Below, in pieces: positions 46,156-54,178 of a stretch of DNA of 64,000 nt. The notes beneath the pieces are model-generated. The model was not told the origin of the DNA, ran no database searches, and was given only the letters and a program-made list of their open reading frames with translations. Each line of letters begins with the position of its first letter. The first letter of the stretch is position 1. Source of the DNA: Undibacterium parvum (GTDB taxonomy: Bacteria > Pseudomonadota > Gammaproteobacteria > Burkholderiales > Burkholderiaceae_D); the NCBI RefSeq assembly GCF_003955735.1, contig NZ_CP034464.1:3162001-3226000 (forward strand). Reading direction: 5' to 3'. A program made the translations under genes and the position numbers.

Positions 46156-47700
46156 ATGAACAGCCCTGAAGGTATCGCTAAAAAAGTTAATCCAAATCGG
46201 TTGCCGGAACAATCTGAGTGGACCTTTGAATTGATTGAGCAGGCGCATGAGGAAATTCGTCGGGTAGCACAAAATTTCGGTTTGGATACTTACCCAAATC
46301 AACTAGAAATCATCACTGCAGAGCAAATGATGGATGCCTATGCATCGGTCGGTATGCCTGTGTCTTACCATCATTGGTCCTTCGGCAAACATTTTGTCGC
46401 CACCGAAAAAAGTTATAAACGCGGGCAGATGGGTTTAGCGTACGAGATTGTCATCAACTCAAATCCATGTATTGCCTATTTGATGGAAGAAAATAGTCTG
46501 ACTATGCAAGCTCTGGTGATCGCGCATGCCGCTTATGGGCATAATTCATTTTTTAAAGGAAACTACCTTTTTCGCACATGGACCGATGCCGATGCGATTA
46601 TCGATTACATGGTGTTTGCAAAAAATTATGTCAACGAATGTGAGCAGCGTCACGGGGTCGAGGCTGTTGAATTATTGCTTGATTCTTGCCATGCACTTCA
46701 AAATTATGGCGTAGATCGTTACAAACGACCGGCTAAATTATCTTTAGCTGAAGAGCGTGAAAAGCAAGAGGATCGTGAACGCTATATGCAGTCTCAAATC
46801 AACGATCTTTGGCGCACTTTGCCACGGCGAGAGGATGCAGAAATCAGCCCGGAGGAAAAACGATTTCCACCTGAACCACAGGAAAATATTTTGTACTTTA
46901 TAGAAAAATATTCTCCGCTATTACAACCATGGCAGCGTGAATTAGTACGCATTACCCGAAAAATTTCACAATACTTTTATCCGCAACGTCAGACTCAGGT
47001 GATGAACGAAGGTTGGGCTACCTTCTGGCATTACACCATCTTGTACCAGTTGTTTGAAGAAGGAATAGTCGGCGATGGTTTTATGATGGAATTTTTGCAG
47101 AGCCATACCAATGTCGTGTATCAGCCTCCGGTGACCAGTCGCTACTTTAACGGGATTAATCCCTATGCTCTTGGTTTTGCCATGATGCGTGACATCCGGC
47201 GTATCTGTGAAAATCCTACAGAAGAGGATAGGGCTTGGTTTCCTGATATTGCCGGTTCTGACTGGCTCGCTACTTTAAACTTTGCGATGCGCAATTTTAA
47301 GGATGAAAGTTTTATTGCTCAGTTTTTGTCACCGAAATTAATACGGGATTTTCATTTTTTTTCGGTTCTTGATGATGATAGTAGGGAGAATTTGAGTATC
47401 TCTGCGATTCATGACGAAAGTGGTTATCAGGCTATTCGTCAGCAATTGGCGGGGCAATATAATTTGGGTAATCGGGAGCCTAATATACAGGTGTGGGCAG
47501 TTGATATGCAGGGCGATAGGGCGCTGACCTTGCGGCATAATCAATATCTTCGCCGTCCCTTAAATGCACAAAGTAGCGATATGCTAAAGCATGTGGCGCG
47601 ACTCTGGGGTTTTGATGTTTATCTCGAAATCGTTGATGAAAACAGTCACGTATTGAGTACCCAAGAATGCAAATGGGAAAAACGCAGCCGTATACGCTAG
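46156..47700 (+). CDS. spoVR: SpoVR family protein (YcgB)
   Basis: A 514-residue SpoVR-family protein, 8 bp downstream of yeaH. Conserved stretches include YHHWSFGKHF, YGHNSFFKGNYLFR, and QVMNEGWATFWHYTI with PPVTSRYFNGINPYALGFAMMRDI. The conserved His/Glu residues suggest a metal site, untested as far as I know. In Bacillus SpoVR affects spore cortex; in non-spore-formers the trio is linked to stationary-phase stress. Confidence 0.95.
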   Translation: MNSPEGIAKKVNPNRLPEQSEWTFELIEQAHEEIRRVAQNFGLDTYPNQLEIITAEQMMDAYASVGMPVSYHHWSFGKHFVATEKSYKRGQMGLAYEIVINSNPCIAYLMEENSLTMQALVIAHAAYGHNSFFKGNYLFRTWTDADAIIDYMVFAKNYVNECEQRHGVEAVELLLDSCHALQNYGVDRYKRPAKLSLAEEREKQEDRERYMQSQINDLWRTLPRREDAEISPEEKRFPPEPQENILYFIEKYSPLLQPWQRELVRITRKISQYFYPQRQTQVMNEGWATFWHYTILYQLFEEGIVGDGFMMEFLQSHTNVVYQPPVTSRYFNGINPYALGFAMMRDIRRICENPTEEDRAWFPDIAGSDWLATLNFAMRNFKDESFIAQFLSPKLIRDFHFFSVLDDDSRENLSISAIHDESGYQAIRQQLAGQYNLGNREPNIQVWAVDMQGDRALTLRHNQYLRRPLNAQSSDMLKHVARLWGFDVYLEIVDENSHVLSTQECKWEKRSRIR

Positions 47701-47792
47701 TACAGCAGATTCGAAACATCAGGCGCGCTAATGATAGCTGTTGCCGGACAGATCAGATAGAATGAAGTAAATCGACTAGACGGAGAATGACG

Positions 47793-48107
47793 ATGTATCT
47801 GGATCATGCGAAAATTTCTGCAACACATAGCGAAACAGAACCGGATCGCTTAGAGCGCCTATACCGTGTTTACGGATATGCGATTGCGATGGCAGATGTC
47901 GATGGGAATACCGAGTGCATCGTCAAATTAGCCAAGTTACACGATCACAAAGGCACCTTGATGGCGATCTGGCACGTGGCACCGACAGAAAGAGAGAAAA
48001 CCTATTTTCTCAAGGCATGGAAGAGTAAAATCGGTGACGAAACTAGTCATGTAGAGCATGCCTTGATGCTTCAGGATGAAGATGTCTCTGAAACGCTTGA
48101 AACTTGA
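47793..48107 (+). CDS. Hypothetical protein downstream of spoVR
   Basis: A 104-residue soluble protein beginning MYLDHAKISATHSETEPDRL, with ERLYRVYGYAIAMADVDGNTECIVKLAKLHDHKGTL-type sequence in the middle and an acidic end. Ribosome binding site GGAG stands 7 bases before the ATG at 47793 (an ATG at 47787 is too close to it). No signal peptide, cysteine cluster or known domain. It lies 92 bp after spoVR and may be part of that stress operon. Its last 37 bases overlap the 3' end of the convergent cadA gene. Function unknown. Confidence 0.72.
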   Translation: MYLDHAKISATHSETEPDRLERLYRVYGYAIAMADVDGNTECIVKLAKLHDHKGTLMAIWHVAPTEREKTYFLKAWKSKIGDETSHVEHALMLQDEDVSETLET

Positions 48108-50344
48108 TAGCGTAATAAACGTAAACCGTTCAAAACCACTAATAGGCTGGTTCCGGTATCGGCGAATACTGCCATCCACATACTCGAGTGCCCAGTCAGA
48201 GTTAGCGCAAAAAACAGGATTTTGACACTGATCGCAAATCCTATGTTTTGCCATAAGACTCTGGCAGTCTGCTTTGAGATGCGAATGAACTCTGGCAGTT
48301 TGCGTAAATCATCTTGCATCAAGGCGACATCAGCCGTTTCCAATGCGGTATCAGAGCCGGCAGCCCCCATGGCGAAGCCTATATGAGCGCGCGCTAAGGC
48401 CGGTGCATCATTAACACCATCGCCCACCATGCCAGTAATCTGTTTGTCGCTAAATTGTGTGATGGCGAGTAACTTCTCTTCTGGTAGCAGTTGGCTGCGA
48501 ACCTCAGAAATACCAACTTGTGCAGCGATCGCCTTAGCCGTTTGTGCATTGTCGCCGGTGAGCATGACCAGATCGATGCCCATAGTTTGTAATTCACGAA
48601 CTGCAGTTTGACTGCTAACACGAAGCTTATCAGCGACCGCCAGCAAGGCTAGTACGTGGCGCGTATCGGCAAGGATTAAGACAGTCTTGTTTTGCTGTTC
48701 CAGTTGTGCCAGATTTTCATCGAGTATTTTTTTTACCTCTGGCGCTAGCGTCAAGTTGAGCGACTCGAACATGCGTAGGTTGCCAAGGGAATAGCGCTGC
48801 CCGTTTATTTCACCGTTAACACCGCTGGCAGTGATCGATGAAAAATGCAGCACCGGCATCAGGTTTTCACCTGATTCAGCGTGGCGCGATAAGATCGCAT
48901 ACGCTACCGGATGTTGTGAGCCGGCCTCAAGGCTAGCTGCAATCTGCAAAATTTCAGCTTGACTAAGATGCGCCAAGGCGATGACATCCGTCAGACTTGG
49001 TTTTCCTTCGGTCAGTGTACCGGTCTTGTCCAACGCAATCAGCCGCAAGTTCTTACCTTGTTCCAGATACAGGCCCCCCTTGATTAAAATTCCGCGCTTT
49101 GCGGCCAATGCCAATCCGCAGACCACGGTCACTGGGGTCGAAATGACCAAGGCGCAAGGGCAGGCGATCACCAACAATACCAGGGCTTGATACAGACTGT
49201 CATGCCATGAATTTGTGCCCAGTAGCGGCGGCAATACGGCAATCAGGAGCGCGACCACAAAAACGACAGGCGTGTAGTAGGCCGCGAATTGATCGACCAG
49301 ACTCTGGGTTGGCGCGCGCTGGCTTTGCGCTTGCTGCACCGAGCGGGCAATTCGAGACAACATGGTATCCGCCTGTAGCGAGCTAACCCGCAATTGCAGA
49401 GTGCCAGATTGATTTAGTGTGCCTGCATAGACTTGATCACCAGTGCGTTTTTCTACCGGCATACTTTCTCCGGTGATGGCGGCCTGATCAACGCTAGAGT
49501 GGCCACTCGCAACGATGCCATCGAGCGCAATCCGCTCACCAGCACGCACCCGTATCATTTGGTCTAGCGTAATTTCATTGACGGGGCTATCTTTCCACTC
49601 GCCATTTGTTTGCAAAGTATTCGCGGTTTCAGGTGCATGTGCCATTAAACCGGCAATTGCGTTGCGGGCGCGATCTAGGCTGGCCGCTTCTATCAACTCG
49701 GCAATCCCAAACAAGACGATGACGACCGCCGCTTCTGGCCATTGACCTATCGCGACCGCACCGATGACGGCAGTCGCCATCAGCAAATAGATGTTTAAGC
49801 TTAGGTGACGTAGCGCAACCCAGGCTTTTTTCAATGTGGGAATTCCACCGGCAAAGACGGCAATCAAGGCCGTCATTATGACTGGCAGCGAATCGTTAGC
49901 AGCGCCACGCCAGGCCAGAAACTCGGATGAAAATGCCGCCACAGCAGCGATGCTCATGGTGATGATTTGTCGCCGGGAAACTGAAGGTGTTTGCGTCTGA
50001 GTAGTCGCCGAGGCTGTTGTCGTCGCAGGCAAGGGCAGAGCAGACATGCCTATTTCCTTGAGCTTACTAAATATGATGTCGGTATTGCTGAGCGTGTGAT
50101 GTACCGTCAGTATCCGATTGAGCAAGTCAAAATCGAGGGCTGCGATCCCAGCGACAGTTTTGAGACTCAGACGTATGAGTTTTTCCTCGGTTGGGCAATC
50201 CATATTTTGAATTTTGAGCGCCAATGATTGAGTATCCTGACCGCCAGTCGACTCATTTTTTGCTAAATTATGTGGCGCTGCTGCCTTATCGTTGGCTGCA
50301 TCAATAGGGGCGTGCTCACACGCGCAGGAGGATTTTTCTGACAT
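48071..50344 (-). CDS. cadA: Heavy-metal P1B-type ATPase (Cd2+/Zn2+/Pb2+ exporter)
   Basis: Inner-membrane pump that exports soft divalent metals. The 757-residue protein has a Cys/His start (SCACEHAP) and an HMA-type domain with the single-Cys motif NMDCPTEE (C50). The actuator TGES lies at about 291-294, and the transmembrane metal site CPC at 395-397. The phosphorylated D439 is in DKTGT, followed by GDGVNDAPALARA. MDCPTEE and CPC mark the Zn/Cd/Pb class (P1B-2), not copper. A divergent CadR-type regulator and a MerR operator in its promoter support metal induction. Confidence 0.94.
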   Translation of the reverse strand: MSEKSSCACEHAPIDAANDKAAAPHNLAKNESTGGQDTQSLALKIQNMDCPTEEKLIRLSLKTVAGIAALDFDLLNRILTVHHTLSNTDIIFSKLKEIGMSALPLPATTTASATTQTQTPSVSRRQIITMSIAAVAAFSSEFLAWRGAANDSLPVIMTALIAVFAGGIPTLKKAWVALRHLSLNIYLLMATAVIGAVAIGQWPEAAVVIVLFGIAELIEAASLDRARNAIAGLMAHAPETANTLQTNGEWKDSPVNEITLDQMIRVRAGERIALDGIVASGHSSVDQAAITGESMPVEKRTGDQVYAGTLNQSGTLQLRVSSLQADTMLSRIARSVQQAQSQRAPTQSLVDQFAAYYTPVVFVVALLIAVLPPLLGTNSWHDSLYQALVLLVIACPCALVISTPVTVVCGLALAAKRGILIKGGLYLEQGKNLRLIALDKTGTLTEGKPSLTDVIALAHLSQAEILQIAASLEAGSQHPVAYAILSRHAESGENLMPVLHFSSITASGVNGEINGQRYSLGNLRMFESLNLTLAPEVKKILDENLAQLEQQNKTVLILADTRHVLALLAVADKLRVSSQTAVRELQTMGIDLVMLTGDNAQTAKAIAAQVGISEVRSQLLPEEKLLAITQFSDKQITGMVGDGVNDAPALARAHIGFAMGAAGSDTALETADVALMQDDLRKLPEFIRISKQTARVLWQNIGFAISVKILFFALTLTGHSSMWMAVFADTGTSLLVVLNGLRLLRYQVSSVSETSSS

Positions 50345-50384
50345 AAATGACTCTCTTTTTCTTTCTTTTCCTAAGAATGAAGTC

Positions 50385-50415
50385 AGTGTAGACTCTGTAG
50401 CGACTACAGAGTCAA
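50385..50415 (-). promoter_or_regulatory. cadA promoter with MerR-family operator in a 19-bp spacer
   Basis: On the minus strand the -35 is TTGACT (plus 50410-50415) and the -10 is TACACT (plus 50385-50390), separated by 19 bases. Between and overlapping them is a perfect dyad, GACTCTGTAG-CGA-CTACAGAGTC (50391-50413). The over-long spacer with an internal palindrome is the hallmark of MerR-type activation by DNA untwisting, and the half-site resembles CadR/ZntR/PbrR operators. Confidence 0.9.
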
Positions 50416-50470
50416 GTGCAATTAGTGTGTGGCTTTTTTTAGTATAGTTGTTATTCGGGAGGGAAAGATG

Positions 50471-50899
50471 ATGCGTATCAGTGAATTAGCAAACGCTACC
50501 GGAGTCGAGATTGAAACCATACGCTACTATGAGAAGCAAGGTTTAATCGCCGAGCCTGAGCGTCAGGCCAATGGCTATCGTAGCTATGCCAATGAGCATT
50601 TGGAGCGGCTAGCTTTTATACGGCATTGCCGTGCCTTGGATATGCCTTTGGCCGAAGTGCGCGCTCTATTGATGTTTATTGATAAGCCGGTTGCCGACTG
50701 TGCCGAGGTCAATCAACTGATCGATGCGCAATTGGGGCGGGTACGGGCGCGCTTAAAGAGTATGAGAGCCTTGGAAAAACAACTAGGGCAGTTACGCAAA
50801 CATTGTACGTATATTGATGCTGGCCAGGCTTGCGGCATCTTGCAAGAACTGGTGGCGGCGGCGCATGGCGAAGCCTGCGCCTGCCATGCTAAGGTGTAA
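50471..50899 (+). CDS. cadR: MerR-family metal-responsive regulator (CadR/PbrR-like)
   Basis: A 142-residue MerR regulator. The winged helix is MRISELANATGVEIETIRYYEKQGLI, followed by a dimerisation helix and a metal loop. The cysteines C77 (ADCAEVN), C112 (KHCTYID) and C121 (GQACGIL) correspond to the Cd/Pb-sensing triad of CadR/PbrR. An extra ACACH lies near the C-terminus. GGGAGG precedes the ATG by 7 bases; an ATG one codon earlier is also possible. It is divergent from cadA and should activate it in response to Cd, Pb or Zn. Confidence 0.92.
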   Translation: MRISELANATGVEIETIRYYEKQGLIAEPERQANGYRSYANEHLERLAFIRHCRALDMPLAEVRALLMFIDKPVADCAEVNQLIDAQLGRVRARLKSMRALEKQLGQLRKHCTYIDAGQACGILQELVAAAHGEACACHAKV

Positions 50900-50913
50900 G
50901 TTGATTGAAATTT

Positions 50914-50940
50914 CAATGAAGCTTCAATGAAGCTTCAATT
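50914..50940. repeat. Tandem 11-bp repeat at the marC 3' end
   Basis: CAATGAAGCTT occurs twice in a row (50914-50935), followed by CAATT. Each unit junction holds the palindrome GAAGCTTC. The second unit covers the marC stop codon, so unit number would alter the last residues of MarC or the cadR-marC gap. Confidence 0.6.
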
Positions 50941-51604
50941 CCTCGATCAAGGCCGATAAACCAGTCCAGCCTATTTCTATTCCTATGCAAAGCAAGATAA
51001 AGGCGGACAAGCGCATTAATACGGTCGCTCCGACAGTGCCCAAGAAGCGTTCCAGGTTACGCGCATAGCGATAGCATAAGTAGATGCTGACGGTGGTCAG
51101 TAACACGCCTAAGGCTGAGGCGAAGCCTGTGAGTAACCAATCGATTGGTTTGGTGGGAAGTTCGGTGCCTATCGTGATGGATGCCGCTATCGTGCCCGGA
51201 CCTACCGTCAATGGAAAACTGAAAGGATAAAAGCTGTGCTGGCGTAATTCGACTTTGCTCCAGGTATTGGCTGATGCCTCTACCGAGGAATGTAATTTAT
51301 CCTGACCATTGTCATTGAGCAGACGCCAGCCAGCCATCGCCACCACGATGCCGCCCGCCACGCGCACTATCGGCAGCGAAATTCCAAAAAAATCTAATAC
51401 GTGCGAGCCGATAAACAAGGCACCCATCAGCAAGAAAAAACAGTTAATCGCAATGCGCTTGGCCAGTCGTGTTGCTACTGCCTGTTCCAGAGGCCCAGTC
51501 ATCGATAAGAAAATAGGCGCAATTGCAATCGGATTCAAGATAGGCAGCAGGGTGATCGGCACCACGATCAGGGCTTTGCTAAAGGCGATTAACTCTATAC
51601 TCAT
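50924..51604 (-). CDS. MarC-family integral membrane protein
   Basis: A 226-residue protein with six predicted helices. Family stretches include TLLPILNPIAIAPIFLSMTG near the N-terminus and FYPFSFPLTVGPGTIAASITIG in the middle. MarC proteins (UPF0056) were once thought to be multidrug transporters, but their function is not established. Convergent with cadR; the stop codons are 24 bp apart, within a tandem repeat. Confidence 0.9.
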   Translation of the reverse strand: MSIELIAFSKALIVVPITLLPILNPIAIAPIFLSMTGPLEQAVATRLAKRIAINCFFLLMGALFIGSHVLDFFGISLPIVRVAGGIVVAMAGWRLLNDNGQDKLHSSVEASANTWSKVELRQHSFYPFSFPLTVGPGTIAASITIGTELPTKPIDWLLTGFASALGVLLTTVSIYLCYRYARNLERFLGTVGATVLMRLSAFILLCIGIEIGWTGLSALIEELKLH

Positions 51605-52121
51605 GAAAGGCTTTCAAAATCGTAAGCATTGATTATGCAATAATTTTGCGTAGGTATGAATGAAAACTATGCGTTTGCAGTTCTGTATGAGCTAACTGAG
51701 CGTGCTGCCTACGCCAAGCTTGGCATAGGGCTTAAAGTTTAGGCTCAAAAGAAATAAAACACGACCACCTCGGAGACGCATATCGGAGACGCATATCCCA
51801 TGCGGCTTAGCGGGCATATGCCTTGGGAAGGCGCATAGAATATGCGCAGTGGCGTACTCGGTTTTTAAAAAATGGAGGCCCTGCTAGCGCTTGATCTGGG
51901 ATGCCGATCAAGCTGGGGGCGGCATTGTACCACTGTCTGTGGGCTTATCAAGGGCGCGCGCACCGCGCTTTAAAATTTCGTCCCTGTGATGCCAATACCA
52001 GTGATTTTGCAGATATTATTACGGTTTTTGATGGCTTCAGCCGCACTATCAGCAGGCATACTCGTCAATAGAATCTGTAGGCTTACGCGCCCACCTAATT
52101 ACAATACGAAGAGGAATTCTC
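51605..52121. other. Intergenic region between marC and the permease
   Basis: 517 bp without a credible gene, holding palindrome copy 5 in the middle. No promoter for the permease was resolved with confidence. GAGGAA at 52109-52114 is the permease ribosome binding site. Confidence 0.4.
51771..51855. repeat. Dispersed palindromic repeat, copy 5 (inverted orientation)
   Basis: Arms GCATATCCCATGCGG (51791-51805) and GCGCATAGAATATGCGC (51831-51847) pair imperfectly. The loop end CTTGGGAAGGCGCAT is the reverse complement of the CTTCTCC-type loop start, so this copy is inverted relative to copies 1-3. Its left flank has a perfect 13-bp tandem duplication, CGGAGACGCATAT (51771-51796). Confidence 0.75.
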
Positions 52122-53597
52122 TTGAGACAAGCAACATTCATACAGCGTCTGTTACGCACTAAACCGGTCGAGAATGCTGATCAAACCGCCTCAGCTGCGC
52201 ATGAGGCGCATAGTCTGCACCGTTCCTTAGGTTTATTCCCCTTGACCATGATAGGGGTAGGCTCCACCATAGGCACGGGAATATTTTTTACTATGGTAGA
52301 GGCGGTGCCTAAGGCTGGCCCATCGGTCATTCTGGCCTTTTTATTGGCGGCGCTGACCGCCGGTTTGACGGCCCTGTGCTACACCGAATTGTCGGCAAGA
52401 ATTCCCTCCTCTGGGTCGTCCTATTCGTTTGCCTATGCCACCGTCGGCGAGTTTTCCGCCTTTATCGTGGCCGCTTGTTTGCTGCTGGAATATGGCTTGG
52501 CCGCCAGCGCCACTGCGATAGGCTGGTCCTCCTATCTGAATCATTTTCTTATGAATACCGTAGGCTGGCAGATTCCTGAAATGTTGCGCTCACCGATGTT
52601 GGTCGCCGGTGTCAAAGGCATGGAAGTGCATGCCGGGCAATTTAATTTGCCTCCGGTCATCTTGGTGGCGATTTGTGGCTTTTTGTTGTTACGCGGTACT
52701 AAAGAATCGGCTACCGTGAATGCGATTATGGTGGTGATCAAGTTAGTGATTTTGAGCTTTTTTGTGGTGATCGCGTTTTCTGGTTTTAATGCAGAACATT
52801 TCACCCCATTTTTTAATCAAGATAATAGTAAGGGGCTGGGCGGTATGGCAGGGGTGACTGCCGCCGCCGGTACCGTGTTCTTTTCATTTATTGGTCTCGA
52901 TGCCGTGGCTACTGCTGGTGCCGAGGTGAAAAATCCGCAACGCAATGTGCCGCTGGGTATTTTGGCTGCGCTCATCATCGTTACGCTGTTCTATTTGCTG
53001 GTATCAGTTGCTGCGGTGGGCGCTCAACCTGCCAGTATGTTCGCCGGGCAAGAAGCCGGTTTGGCGGTGATTTTGCAAAATGTCACAGGCAAGGCCTGGC
53101 CGGGCCTGGTGTTGTCGGCGGGCGCGGTGATTTCGGTCTTTAGCGTCACCCTGGTGACCATCTACGGGCAAAGTCGTATCTTGTATGCGATCAGTAAAGA
53201 TGGCTTGATACCTTCTTCATTTCAAACTGTGCACCCGCGTACCAAGTCGCCAGTCAGCAATACCGTGATTGTCTGTTTGCTGGTGGGTATCGTGGCTGGC
53301 TTGGTTGATTCTGGCTTTTTATGGGATATGGTCAGTATGGGCACCTTAGTCGCCTTCATCGTGGTGTCGGTCGCGGTACCTGTGATGCGTCACAAGGGGA
53401 TAGGCGCTGAGCGCGCTGGCTTTAGAGTGCCGTTTGGGCCGTATCTGGTGCCAGGTTTGAGTATCGCCGCCTGCCTATATATCTTGAAGGATTTATCGGC
53501 AGCGACTTACCATATCTTCTTCATCTGGATGGCAGTGGCCGTTGTGGTGTATTTTGCTTACAGCATGCGCAATTCAAGCCTGAACCGCGATGAGTAA
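52122..53597 (+). CDS. APC-superfamily amino acid permease
   Basis: A 491-residue transporter with about 12-14 helices. The first helix motif [15 protein letters not shown] is the substrate-binding APC signature. AKAGP-like [41 protein letters not shown] and [15 protein letters not shown] [20 protein letters not shown] place it near the cationic amino acid (CAT/YfnA) group. The start is TTG at 52122 with AGAGGA 6 bases upstream. creA overlaps its last 8 bases. Substrate is uncertain. Confidence 0.9.
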   Translation: MRQATFIQRLLRTKPVENADQTASAAHEAHSLHRSLGLFPLTMIGVGSTIGTGIFFTMVEAVPKAGPSVILAFLLAALTAGLTALCYTELSARIPSSGSSYSFAYATVGEFSAFIVAACLLLEYGLAASATAIGWSSYLNHFLMNTVGWQIPEMLRSPMLVAGVKGMEVHAGQFNLPPVILVAICGFLLLRGTKESATVNAIMVVIKLVILSFFVVIAFSGFNAEHFTPFFNQDNSKGLGGMAGVTAAAGTVFFSFIGLDAVATAGAEVKNPQRNVPLGILAALIIVTLFYLLVSVAAVGAQPASMFAGQEAGLAVILQNVTGKAWPGLVLSAGAVISVFSVTLVTIYGQSRILYAISKDGLIPSSFQTVHPRTKSPVSNTVIVCLLVGIVAGLVDSGFLWDMVSMGTLVAFIVVSVAVPVMRHKGIGAERAGFRVPFGPYLVPGLSIAACLYILKDLSAATYHIFFIWMAVAVVVYFAYSMRNSSLNRDE

Positions 53598-54063
53598 TCT
53601 TAAGTTACGCGTTTTTCTAGTGGGCAGCTTGATGGCCGGGTTAGCCTCTGGCGAAACCATAGGCAGTGTCGACACAGCCTTTATCTTGCTAGGTCCCGAT
53701 CATAAAGTGGTGGTTGATGCCTATGATGATCCTAAGGTGGCGGGCGTCACCTGCTATGTGTCGCGCGCCAAGACTGGCGGCATACAAGGCGGCTTGGGCT
53801 TGGCGGAAGACAAGGCCGAAGCCTCTATCGCTTGCCGCCAGGTCGGGCCTATCAGCTTTGCCAAGCCGCTCAAGCAACAGGAAGAGGTTTTCAACCAAAG
53901 CCTGTCCGTGTTATTTAAAAAATTGCGGGTAGTGCGCATGGTGGATAAGCAGCGCAATACGCTGGTCTACCTGACGTATTCCGACAAGCTGGTGGACGGC
54001 TCGCCGAAGAACGGCATTACTGCGGTGCCGGTAGATCGCAGCAACCCGATACCGCTGCGATAA
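53590..54063 (+). CDS. creA: CreA family protein
   Basis: A 157-residue exported protein, conserved across proteobacteria but of unknown function. After an N-terminal hydrophobic segment ([14 protein letters not shown]) come the family blocks [55 protein letters not shown] and [19 protein letters not shown]. They match E. coli CreA along the whole length. It starts inside the permease gene (8-bp overlap), so it is probably translated from the same mRNA. The creBCD partners are not here. Confidence 0.92.
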   Translation: MSNLKLRVFLVGSLMAGLASGETIGSVDTAFILLGPDHKVVVDAYDDPKVAGVTCYVSRAKTGGIQGGLGLAEDKAEASIACRQVGPISFAKPLKQQEEVFNQSLSVLFKKLRVVRMVDKQRNTLVYLTYSDKLVDGSPKNGITAVPVDRSNPIPLR

Positions 54064-54178
54064 TTCCGTAGCACCAGCATGCCACGTTTGCTCGCAATCA
54101 TATCAAGCGTGGCGGTAGCGAGCTTAGACGCTAGCGCACCCTTGGGCCGCCGGCCGTGGGGGCGCTGTCGCTAAGCAT

